Positions 16,801 through 23,340 of a stretch of 26,940 nt of DNA are shown here, one piece after another. A program made the position numbers and the translations under genes. This DNA comes from Treponema sp. UBA4267. GTDB lineage: Bacteria; Spirochaetota; Spirochaetia; Treponematales; Treponemataceae. A model generated the notes under the pieces. That model ran no database searches, was not told the origin of the DNA, and saw only the letters and a program-made list of their open reading frames with translations. Numbering within the stretch: the stretch's first letter is position 1; the number at the start of each line of letters is the position of its first letter. Location: positions 1-26,940 of the forward strand of contig DGWD01000017.1 in NCBI GenBank assembly GCA_002395155.1. The letters run 5' to 3'.

Positions 16801-17071
16801 AAAGAGAAATTACATCCGGATGATTAAAAGATTTAATCTTCTCAAGAATCTCTGTTTTTGGATTACAGTTGTAATAATATTTTAAGACGTACTCTGTATT
16901 ATCTTTTGTACAAATATAAATCTCAGCCTCACCGGAATCACTTCTTAAAAGAGAGGTAATTGTATATCCATTTATGATTTCTCCAATTGCCAGAAGTCCA
17001 GTGGAAGCATTATTATTTACAGGATTATTATTATTGTTGTTGTTATTGTTATAAAAGATCTGGGTATTCAC
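13844..17071 (-). CDS. Ser/Thr protein kinase with WG-like and TPR regions
   Basis: A 1075-residue protein starting at GTG 17071 with GGAGGT upstream, inside the last 23 bases of the lipoprotein gene. The N-terminus is NTQIFY followed by nine Asn. The kinase domain spans about 35-305, with a SGEAE loop, Lys64, HRDIKPGN at 152-159, DFG at 174-176 and GYSAPEV, so it is probably active. A helical region of about 230 residues is shared with the other kinase of the operon. A beta-rich section from about 600 contains WG-like repeats (NGKWGVVSVDGTLIIPFNYE). Residues about 940-1065 are TPR repeats (e.g. ALNYFEKALALDPSNADLFN). No transmembrane helix is seen. The repeats suggest it binds partners or ligands. 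Confidence 0.93.
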   Translation of the reverse strand: MNTQIFYNNNNNNNNNPVNNNASTGLLAIGEIINGYTITSLLRSDSGEAEIYICTKDNTEYVLKYYYNCNPKTEILEKIKSFNHPDVISLYEYGNYKEHFFEILEYAKGGSLDTKLPNGRYKYLPVSEETAVQIVKETINAFDACHKAGIIHRDIKPGNLFYKNADGSDILVGDFGISSQFDVEDGMSKHFTQAAARTEGYSAPEVYSGVIGSELDYYSLGVTLWELLTAKEPFVNENGNNMFPNEIMLNTIQGKMCDLLLSRAPELSPRMKNLIRGLMITRHDKRWNHDLVSRYLDGEEIPLFQEVTSIPSVTIGTTECTSFKDISQILITGSQEARDFVYKGLLPRYLARVDQKLASRISDKIDEYSANNQLDKGLFYIAYTLCPNLEFWISKDLCIRSLSDIEKLLETNPDLILPFLLDESKNFYNYLYVMGMKDACKKIKEIVEKSSNQYIIVPKILVALHGNDIVPFQDGVNNNLHLRDLKQLDNLAENLKQRILYLIDADNREVCAWIENLSGKDLTVWRKSLEKKTFHDKCTEWGKWYYFILFLKGQNIPYYERFEEGLEGNLRYGLKDIKNEIAFPAAWNDIKADSVCNKFIVKKNGKWGVVSVDGTLIIPFNYEDIEVWNPEVDEYQVKTFDGNYALINNDNKSFYTGAEKIKHASFKNKPYAVVYSTSGIYSYSKGFLKKTHSFEDVLCCSDENYVYVWGKSNEKYGLYDHSIRLLFSTPYDFIYQVFSNEYVLARKEGMFYLMELKTRRIMTAGYNRVIYSDDIIIFISNNKHTIFKMSSDNKLISEYNCLKNGNTNVSIYNGDNQPVHEFTYIYEFEQDSSTVKKINGVLNCFGKEGFCTFDCKTGKIQLRSNMLPGELELLARVLPLNELYDKFELFTEQKNFLAINKLVESVWKGYFDNQDYKQASFLLQFLRKDHTDGLQNQFDYYLGMLGQAAFKQNEYQDAFDYFQAASEMNPSVCEYWWRGGDAAYQGKNYQVALNYFEKALALDPSNADLFNRKGNALFSLEKYQEAIAMYSLAIDKYECKVFYKNRANAYEKLAEKGAPELRQKAQEDRKRAEEL
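17023..17050. repeat. AAY trinucleotide tract encoding poly-Asn
   Basis: Nine consecutive Asn codons (AAC/AAT mixed) near the start of the large kinase gene. The mixed codons argue against frequent slippage, but tract length could vary between strains. Confidence 0.7.
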
Positions 17072-17741
17072 TTAGTACCTCCGCAAGAGTTGTCAACAAA
17101 CCTTCATTGTCTATAAATAAGAAAAATTTATGTGAAGTTGAAAAATAGGGATATTCTTTAAGTTCATTATATGTTTTATGTCCGTCTTTGATTAAGAAAA
17201 AAGAAAACTCCAACGGAGAAGCCATCTTCAAAGAAATCTCCGGTGAAGAAATATTTGATTCAATTGCAAGATAATCACTTGCCCCAGAATGATTCAGAAA
17301 TTGTGCATACATTCTTTTCCCTGAATAGTCTGGCAAATTTTCTACAATTAAAGAAATGATAAATGGCGTACATTGTTCAATTGAAACTGTTATTCCAGAG
17401 GAAATAGATACATCAGAAGTCTTTGACAGATTTGTGTACGGCATCAACTCTCTTACAACAGAATCATAGCCTTTTATAATTGCTATCTCTAAAGGAGAAA
17501 CATTCATGAGTTTAACGCCATTATCTTCAAAAGAATAGAAAGTATCGCATTCTATTTTATGTTTTTCTGGAGAATATTTTTTAAGTTCATCAATTACAAA
17601 TTCTTCATCTTCACCATACATAATTAAGGCTGCCATGTAATTAGAAGACTTAATTGTTTTTACTTTCTGTGCTTTTCCACCACAAGATATCAGCAGCAAA
17701 GAAGCAATAACTGTTATTAAAAAAACGTTTATTTTTTTCAT
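17049..17741 (-). CDS. Lipoprotein with ankyrin-like segment
   Basis: ATG 17741 is chosen over an in-frame ATG at 17798 because GAGGGAAGAG precedes it and it gives a clean lipoprotein signal: MKKINVFLITVIASLLLISC, with the lipobox LLISC and Cys20. The mature protein is about 210 residues. A segment SPLEIAIIKGYDSVVRELM (about 107-125) matches an ankyrin repeat, and SPLEFSFFLIKDGHKTYNEL further on may be a second, degenerate one. The rest is unrecognised. It should be anchored to the membrane on the far side from the kinases. It ends within the kinase gene (23-base overlap) and starts 13 bases after the previous stop, so it is firmly in the operon. A sensory role is inference. Confidence 0.85.
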   Translation of the reverse strand: MKKINVFLITVIASLLLISCGGKAQKVKTIKSSNYMAALIMYGEDEEFVIDELKKYSPEKHKIECDTFYSFEDNGVKLMNVSPLEIAIIKGYDSVVRELMPYTNLSKTSDVSISSGITVSIEQCTPFIISLIVENLPDYSGKRMYAQFLNHSGASDYLAIESNISSPEISLKMASPLEFSFFLIKDGHKTYNELKEYPYFSTSHKFFLFIDNEGLLTTLAEVLSEYPDLL

Positions 17742-17754
17742 CTCTTCCCTCTTT

Positions 17755-18963
17755 CTAGAACTTTCTGATTGGTCTAACCATATAAGCACCGGCATCATAT
17801 TTACCTTCCAGAACTTGACCGGTGAGACCTTTTACACCATAAACAATGTAAACTTTGCCACTGCCACTATATTCAGATGTCCAGAAAACAACATTCGAAA
17901 GAAGGCCTCCGTTAATGGCATCAAAGCCAGCTTTCTTGAGCCTCTTTTTCATTTTTCCAGATTTACAATAATTAACGAGTTCTTTATATTCTTGAGCAGA
18001 TCCAAGATACCAGTCTGAATAACCATTTACAGAATAAGACAATGCTTTATAAGCGGCAGTAAGATTTCCCAATTCTGCATATATATAATAAGAATTGAAT
18101 TCTCCATCGCCAAGACCGCTTTTTTGTTCAGGCATAGACTGTGGATTTGAACACCAGTTTCCGTTACCGGCATTTTTCTGGGCACATTCAAGATATCTCC
18201 AGCCGTTAGAATAATTTCCTTTATCATAGAAAATAATTCCACCTGCAGGACCAATATCCCCTAACTTATAGTCATAAACAGTTACGGTAGATACATGAGG
18301 CTTAACCTTTTCAAGATTATTATCTGCAGCCTCTTTAAGTTTTTTTTCTTCCAGTTTTTTCTCTTGCTTAAGTTTTTCTGTAATCTCTTTATTCTTTTTT
18401 GCTTCAAGCTTCTTTTCTTGCTTGAGTTCACGCTCAGCCTTATATTGTGCAACAGTTGCGTTTACATCTATAATACCAACATAATTGAGTACAAAAACAC
18501 CTGCCCCAGCTGCACATAAAGAAAGAATGAAAGTAATAATAATTCCTTTTACAATTCGTTTTTTCTTATTCTGAAGCCAGACAGCATAACGATTTTGAAA
18601 ATTCTGCCGGTTGGATTCAAATTCCTGACACTTCTGGTAAAACAGATTAGTCAATTCTTTTGACTCCAAATCATTCTTTAGAACCGAAATCTTATTGGTA
18701 TATTCAATTTTTTGACTTACAATCTGATCTATTTTCTTTCGTATACTTGAAGAAAAGTTATTCTTTTTACAGATACTAATTGAATTATCAAGAGTCTTAT
18801 TGAAAGATACGAGTTCTTTTTTCAAAAGTTTAATTCTTTCACGTTCCTGGATCCGACCTTCCAGATAAATATACATTTTAGAATTTTTCTTCAGATAACA
18901 GACACAACAAAACTTTTCATTATCGTTTATTTTCTGAGAACATCTTGGACATGTTACAGGCAT
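17755..18963 (-). CDS. Zinc-ribbon, single-pass membrane protein with DUF1566-like domain
   Basis: A 402-residue protein, apparently first in the operon, with GGGAG before ATG 18963. Residues 5-22 form a zinc ribbon (CPRC...CCVC). Residues 30-130 are helical and charged. KKKR at 133-136 precedes one hydrophobic helix (139-161), which predicts the N-terminus inside. A Lys/Glu-rich coiled coil follows (about 175-225). The C-terminal 155 residues begin YKLGDIGPAGGIIFYDKG and include GWRYLECA, a SDWYLGSAQEYKEL block, FWTSEYSG and a final MVRPIRKF: a DUF1566/FGE-like fold common in spirochaete and Bacteroidetes surface proteins. The topology suggests that an external domain passes a signal to the cytoplasmic ribbon. 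Confidence 0.88.
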   Translation of the reverse strand: MPVTCPRCSQKINDNEKFCCVCYLKKNSKMYIYLEGRIQERERIKLLKKELVSFNKTLDNSISICKKNNFSSSIRKKIDQIVSQKIEYTNKISVLKNDLESKELTNLFYQKCQEFESNRQNFQNRYAVWLQNKKKRIVKGIIITFILSLCAAGAGVFVLNYVGIIDVNATVAQYKAERELKQEKKLEAKKNKEITEKLKQEKKLEEKKLKEAADNNLEKVKPHVSTVTVYDYKLGDIGPAGGIIFYDKGNYSNGWRYLECAQKNAGNGNWCSNPQSMPEQKSGLGDGEFNSYYIYAELGNLTAAYKALSYSVNGYSDWYLGSAQEYKELVNYCKSGKMKKRLKKAGFDAINGGLLSNVVFWTSEYSGSGKVYIVYGVKGLTGQVLEGKYDAGAYMVRPIRKF

Positions 18964-19306
18964 TTCTTTCTCCCAAAACCACGGACATTTTTTTTAATTA
19001 TTATAAAATAGGTTTAATAAATCTGCTAATGCGATTTTTTGATAGCGAAGGCAGATTATCTTCTCCACCGTCCGCGTCATCACCACATAGAATTCCATTA
19101 AATCATCATAAAGTTCATCATACATATATTCTCATCCACTTTCTATAAAAGGAGTGAAAGTTGGCTTATCAAAACTAAATCTTTTATTACTTTTTTATAT
19201 TAACAGTTAAGACAGAATTAACAAGTATCCATATCTATAAAAATGAGATAAAAACACTATACATGTGTCGAATAATTCAAAATAATATTCACATATATCC
19301 TACGTG
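18964..19306. other. Intergenic leader of the kinase operon
   Basis: This stretch of about 340 bases has no supported gene. Its left end holds the promoter-like pair at 19000-19029. A 43-codon minus-strand frame (18994-19125) overlaps that promoter and lacks a ribosome binding site. Another minus-strand frame reads GDDADGGEDNLPSLSKNRIS, which could be the worn end of a lost protein but cannot be identified. The rest (19140-19300) is very AT-rich and I see nothing in it. Confidence 0.45.
19000..19029 (-). promoter_or_regulatory. Putative promoter of the kinase operon
   Basis: On the minus strand, TTAGCA (19029-19024) and a consensus TATAAT (19005-19000) are separated by 18 bases, about 37 bases before ATG 18963. 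The -10 is perfect and the -35 matches consensus at four of six positions. No other promoter is obvious between 18963 and 6832, which supports one long transcript. Confidence 0.45.
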
Positions 19307-19622
19307 TTATTTTTTTACGTTCCTAAGTATCTTTTCTGCCATAGACTGAGCTTCTGTAAATCCTGACTGCGACAATTCCTCTGCAGAATCTAAAATAGCT
19401 TTTTTAATACCATTATGCAGTTCATCGTAAATCTTTATCGCTACTTTAGAGCCAAGACCGCAGTGCTTTGCTTCCTGTGCTAAATCATCACGTGTAATCA
19501 GATTTATGTTTCAAACTCATACTAAACCCTGTTATCTCTGAAATATATTTCTGTGTGTAAGCTAATTCCTTACGGCGATTTCGAATTACTTGACCTAAAG
19601 AAATGGAATCATTTACCTGCAT
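19307..19622 (-). pseudogene. Collapsed hipBA toxin-antitoxin locus
   Basis: Two partial frames are joined. From ATG 19622 (GGAGG upstream) a 44-residue frame reads SLGQVIRNRRKELAYTQKYI and continues EITGFSMS before running out of phase to a TGA at 19488. This is the first half of a HipB-type XRE antitoxin. An overlapping frame, about 19310-19510, reads NLITRDDLAQEAKHCGL, then IYDELHNGIKKAI and a tail ending in TAA at 19307, resembling the C-terminus of a HipA kinase toxin. The second half of HipB and nearly all of HipA are missing, as expected from one internal deletion. The catalytic part of HipA is absent, so no toxin is made. Confidence 0.6.
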
Positions 19623-19633
19623 TGTAAGCCTCC

Positions 19634-19653
19634 ATTTAGTCGAACGACTAAAT
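19634..19653. promoter_or_regulatory. Operator-like palindrome upstream of the hip remnant
   Basis: Arms atttagtcg (19634-19642) and cgactaaat (19645-19653) are exact complements around aa. It lies 12 bases before the antitoxin start codon, where autoregulatory HipB operators are expected. It shares the gtcg/cgac core with the pair at 19678-19725. Confidence 0.45.
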
Positions 19654-19677
19654 TCTATTTTTGAGTGGATAAATATA

Positions 19678-19725
19678 GTCGTTCGGCTTTATTTTCTATT
19701 TTAGACTAGAATATAGCCGAACGAC
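19678..19725. promoter_or_regulatory. 11-bp inverted repeat pair upstream of the hip remnant
   Basis: gtcgttcggct (19678-19688) and agccgaacgac (19715-19725) are exact complements 26 bases apart. Together with the palindrome at 19634-19653 they form a cluster of related sites, consistent with cooperative binding of a dimeric antitoxin. Confidence 0.45.
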
Positions 19726-19784
19726 GTTGTTAATAAATTGAAGTGTTATTCTGCGATAAATCCACAATACAACAGAATAGAAAC

Positions 19785-20057
19785 TTAATGTGTTTTTATC
19801 CATTCAATATGCTTCATGCCCCAGGAAGCCCAGTCACGGTCGGTCATCTGCCACCAGAGCCCTATTTCTGCCAGCTTATCATCCATTTCGTCAATTGATT
19901 TTTTACCGATGTTGCGCATTTTGGAAATGTCGTCTTTTGCCATTGCGGTCAGCTCGGAAAGCTTTTTGATATTCATACGCGCCATACAGTTACTGCAGCG
20001 CACAGAAAATTCCAGATCTCTTACGTCCATGTTCATTACATCTCTTATTGTTCTCAT
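19785..20057 (-). CDS. Free-standing RNA polymerase alpha-CTD-like protein
   Basis: A 90-residue protein with GGAGG 12 bases before ATG 20057. Residues 11-71 match the C-terminal domain of the RNA polymerase alpha subunit. By alignment with E. coli RpoA, the DNA-contact residues are kept: Arg20 (R265), Asn23 (N268), Cys24 (C269), Gly51 (G296), Lys53 (K298), Ser54 (S299), plus Glu57 (E302). Recognisable blocks are SVRCSNC, IGKKSIDEM and LAEIGL. There is no alpha N-terminal domain, so it cannot assemble as an alpha subunit. The tail (DRDWASWGMKHIEWIKTH) is extra and aromatic. It may bind AT-rich upstream elements or regulators alone. It is divergent from the PARG-like gene. Confidence 0.85.
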   Translation of the reverse strand: MRTIRDVMNMDVRDLEFSVRCSNCMARMNIKKLSELTAMAKDDISKMRNIGKKSIDEMDDKLAEIGLWWQMTDRDWASWGMKHIEWIKTH

Positions 20058-20134
20058 AATTAGCTTTATCCTCCAAAGCGTTCATTTGTTGCCGGCAAAA
20101 GCAAAGATAAAACCGAAACTGAAATTTGGCAAGT

Positions 20135-20167
20135 TAGGGGACTTTAAAAAGTGAGATTAATCCCCTA
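20135..20167. promoter_or_regulatory. Inverted repeat between divergent genes
   Basis: tagggga (20135-20141) and tccccta (20161-20167) are exact complements separated by 19 bases in the short divergent intergenic region between the alpha-CTD-like and PARG-like genes. The GC-rich arms stand out from an AT-rich background. Either a shared operator or a weak hairpin is possible. Confidence 0.35.
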
Positions 20168-20222
20168 GTCATATGTACGGACATGGTTGACGATTTGAAT
20201 TTTAGGAGTTATTTTTTGTCTT

Positions 20223-21176
20223 ATGAATAACTTGGCTCTAAAACTATCAAAAGAAATGGTATTCACTTCTGTAAAAGTTCAGCAGCTGATGGACGAAAAA
20301 CTTTTCCCGGATGAAGAGTTTGAAAATCAAAAGAAAAAAGAAATTTATGAAGAGGCAAAGTATTTTCATAAAAATCAGCATGGACTTGTCAGAATTTCGA
20401 AATACGTTTTTCCGGAATCTGCAAACATACAGAGAAAATGCCTGACAAAACATGGAGTACAACTTTCTTTTTGCGAGCATGGCTATGATTACGGAATGGC
20501 TGATTTGGAAAGCCCAATTGGAAAAACTTCTTCTGGCACAAAAATCTGGCAGATGAATTTTGCCTCAGAAAAAGCTTTTACAGAATGGGGAAGCGAAGCC
20601 CGCAGTCAGGAAGCGGCGATGATAATGGAAATGCCCTTGCTCCATAAGGCAAGTCTTTTTCTTGACCAAAGCAGAATCACAGACTCATCTCTTCTTCACA
20701 AAAATGGACCTGTCACTATTCTTACTCCAATTCTCTTTGAAGGAGTTCCCCAATGGGTAAGTCTTTGTAATGGACAAATTAAAATGATTACCTGGGATAA
20801 AACCAACAACGTAATTTCAATGATGGCTCCTTACAGAGGCGATGGCCTTTACAAGGAAAAGGAAATTATCTTCCTGCTGCTCACTCTTTTTGCGGGCTTT
20901 GGCGGAATCAAAAGACGCGGTATAAAAGACAAAGTTCCACTCACAGAAATCCATACAGGAAACTGGGGCTGCGGTAACTTTCGTAACAACAAGGAACTTA
21001 TTTATCTTTCGCAGATTTATGTTGCAGATGTACTGGGCATTAATACGATTGTTTTTCATTTGGCTGATAATCAGCTTATGGAAAAAGCTATTGAAAAATG
21101 GAAGAAGATTCCTGATAACCTTTGCTTTGATGAAGTCGTAAAACTTTTTACAGACTACGGATTTAAATGGCGCTAA
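20223..21176 (+). CDS. PARG-like macrodomain protein with eroded active site
   Basis: A 317-residue protein. The C-terminal third contains TEIHTGNWGCGNFRNNKELI (241-260), then LSQIYVADVLGINTIVFHLAD, an LME helix and VVKLFTDYGF. This matches the end of poly(ADP-ribose) glycohydrolases (TGNWGCGxF followed by a LxxLxQI helix). Upstream, MNFASEKAFTEWGSEARSQE (111-130) aligns with the catalytic NFA...GGG...QEE region of PARG and DUF2263 proteins. Here GGG is missing and the catalytic second Glu is replaced by Ala131. It may therefore bind ADP-ribose without cleaving it. The start is ATG 20223, with AGGAG 14 bases upstream, a long spacing. The AAA ATPase gene follows after 75 bases. Confidence 0.7.
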   Translation: MNNLALKLSKEMVFTSVKVQQLMDEKLFPDEEFENQKKKEIYEEAKYFHKNQHGLVRISKYVFPESANIQRKCLTKHGVQLSFCEHGYDYGMADLESPIGKTSSGTKIWQMNFASEKAFTEWGSEARSQEAAMIMEMPLLHKASLFLDQSRITDSSLLHKNGPVTILTPILFEGVPQWVSLCNGQIKMITWDKTNNVISMMAPYRGDGLYKEKEIIFLLLTLFAGFGGIKRRGIKDKVPLTEIHTGNWGCGNFRNNKELIYLSQIYVADVLGINTIVFHLADNQLMEKAIEKWKKIPDNLCFDEVVKLFTDYGFKWR

Positions 21177-21251
21177 AAAAAGTTAGTGCATAATTGTTTT
21201 TCATACGGACATATAATTTCAATATCCGCAATAAATACGGAAGGAGATTTC

Positions 21252-22925
21252 ATGAACAATTCGACAACAATCACAAACAAAACAAAATGGAATGTTTTAT
21301 CTAACATCAACACAATCTGTGATTCTATTGTAGAGTGTGGGCTGCATCCAGAACGAACAACACTCTATCAGACTACCCTTTTACGCATGAATGAATATTT
21401 CAACACAAACGAAAATCAGACCTGTATCTTGTGTTTCGCAATTTACCAGCACTTCCGCAATAACAATCAGATATATCCAAGTGAACTGGCTGATTTCCTT
21501 TCTGTAAATGTTTTAAAAGTTGCCGCTATGTATCCAGATTTTGTTGCACTCCGACAAAAAGGTCTTATCGATTTTACAGATTCAAAGTCAACATTCTCTG
21601 TTTCAAAAGAAGTTATTAAAACTGTTTTGAATAATGAAGTTCTTTCTCACAATCTTAAAAAAGAAACAAATTACATTGACTTTGTTGCAAAAGCTGCAAA
21701 TCTTTATGAGAACAATAAGTACACAGAGAATTCGACCGATGACCTTGTGTGTCAGCTTAAGGAATACGAAGACAGTAACGATACAATTCCTTTTATAATC
21801 CGATGCCGTGAATTAATCAGCGACAGTAAAAGTCGTTTTATGTTTTATGATTTATGCAATGACAGCATAAGCGGTTTACCATCCTGCCTCTGTTCAACTA
21901 TCGATGATATTTATGATGATTCAGATCGCTTCATAATTGCAAGAAAGTTCTTTGATGAAGAACATATTCTTATGACAAATGGATTTATAAAATTTACAGA
22001 AAAAGGAAATCTGATTGATTCAAAAGTCACTCTTACCGAAAAGGGAAAAAAGTTTTTCCTTGATGAAGACTATGAACTGTATTCTGCAAAAGTAGATGAT
22101 AAAAAACTCAAAAAGCCACAGGACATATTTACGAAGAAACTCTTCTACAGCGAAGAAAATCAAAAACAGATTGATAACCTTACACAATCACTGACTCAGA
22201 CAAAATTCCGTCAGATTCAAAAAAAGCTTACAGAAAAAGGTCTTCCCTGCGGAATTACAGTCCTTCTTCACGGAGCTCCTGGCTGCGGAAAAACTGAAAC
22301 AGTTTATCAGTTGGCAAAAAAAACGGGCCGTTCAATCATGCATGTAGATATTTCATCAACAAAAAGTGCATGGTTCGGTGAAAGCGAAAAGAAAATAAAA
22401 GAGGTATTTACAGACTACAAGAACCTCTGCGAAAAGATGAAAAAGATTAAAGGCGGCCGAATTCCAATTCTGCTCTTCAATGAATGTGATGCAGTTTTCA
22501 GCAAACGAAAAGATATCTCCTACTCAAATACAGCTCAGACAGAAAATGCAATTCAGAACATCATTCTTGAAGAGATGGAAAAACTTGAAGGCATTTTGAT
22601 TGCGACTACAAACTTAATTGATAATCTGGATCCTGCTTTTGAACGCCGCTTTCTATTTAAAATTCATTTTGAAAATCCGTCTGTCGAAGCAAAAAAGGCA
22701 ATCTGGAAGAACAAGATGAAATGGATGTCCCCAACACAGGCAGAAGAACTTGCCATAAAATACAACCTGTCTGGCGGCGAAATTGACAACATCGTGCGCA
22801 AAGCAGAAATGAAAGAAATAATATCTGGTAAGCGACCAGCCTTCTCCGACATCGTAGAAATGTGCAAGGTAGAAAAACTGAATGCAGCTACCGAACCAGT
22901 AAAGCGAATGGGATTTGCGGTCTAG
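21252..22925 (+). CDS. Classical AAA ATPase
   Basis: ATG 21252 is chosen for its AAGGAG ribosome binding site; an upstream in-frame ATG at 21186 has none. The 557-residue protein has a long N-terminal part (about 1-310) rich in helices, probably substrate binding, with winged-helix-like stretches (GFIKFTEKGNLIDSKVTLTE). The single AAA module spans about 325-530: Walker A GAPGCGKT (about 341-348), Walker B ILLFNECDA with Asn in place of the usual Asp before Glu, a sensor-1 IATTN and a DPAFERRF arginine-finger segment. The Asn variant is common in this bacterial subfamily. The end, KRMGFAV, overlaps the flanking direct repeat. Its role is unknown; it could remodel a partner protein. Confidence 0.9.
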   Translation: MNNSTTITNKTKWNVLSNINTICDSIVECGLHPERTTLYQTTLLRMNEYFNTNENQTCILCFAIYQHFRNNNQIYPSELADFLSVNVLKVAAMYPDFVALRQKGLIDFTDSKSTFSVSKEVIKTVLNNEVLSHNLKKETNYIDFVAKAANLYENNKYTENSTDDLVCQLKEYEDSNDTIPFIIRCRELISDSKSRFMFYDLCNDSISGLPSCLCSTIDDIYDDSDRFIIARKFFDEEHILMTNGFIKFTEKGNLIDSKVTLTEKGKKFFLDEDYELYSAKVDDKKLKKPQDIFTKKLFYSEENQKQIDNLTQSLTQTKFRQIQKKLTEKGLPCGITVLLHGAPGCGKTETVYQLAKKTGRSIMHVDISSTKSAWFGESEKKIKEVFTDYKNLCEKMKKIKGGRIPILLFNECDAVFSKRKDISYSNTAQTENAIQNIILEEMEKLEGILIATTNLIDNLDPAFERRFLFKIHFENPSVEAKKAIWKNKMKWMSPTQAEELAIKYNLSGGEIDNIVRKAEMKEIISGKRPAFSDIVEMCKVEKLNAATEPVKRMGFAV

Positions 22926-23340
22926 AAATTTAGAACTGAACTAACATTTGCAGATATCCGACAGGAGATTCTTGAGCCTGACTCCAGATTAATTTGTCTG
23001 GCTCAAATCTCTGCCCGGAAGCAGATTCTATGCGAATCAAACAGTCCTGAACTTCAAGCAATGTCAGTTCATCATTTTGTCCAGATGAAATTACAAGAAG
23101 CAGATCTTTTATTGCTCCACGATTGGAAAGAAGAGATTCTGCTGTCTGAATATCGGCAAATTCCAGATATTCAATTTCAGCAGCATCTGAAAAGCAGTCA
23201 TCAATATCTAATAGATCCAAAGTTATGATGTTGTCATAGATACAATGATAGATGAGTTCTTTTGCCTTATCGCGATTGCATTCTTTTACGCGTGTAAGAA
23301 GTTTTTCTATTGTTTCTGCTTCATATTTATCATAATCGAA
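22905..23340. repeat. Right copy of the flanking direct repeat
   Basis: Matches 6355-6790 in the same orientation with no gaps at an offset of 16,550 bases. The homology begins inside the last codons of the AAA ATPase and includes the whole of the neighbouring small gene except its first codons. Confidence 0.85.

Noticed and set aside
6380..18963. Type VI secretion or TerY-P module
   Set aside because: The kinase, phosphatase and FHA genes fit, but no sheath, Hcp, VgrG, ClpV or TssM-like gene and no vWA protein are present in the window.
18994..19125. 43-codon minus-strand frame upstream of the kinase operon
   Set aside because: No ribosome binding site, overlaps the best promoter candidate, and no recognisable features.
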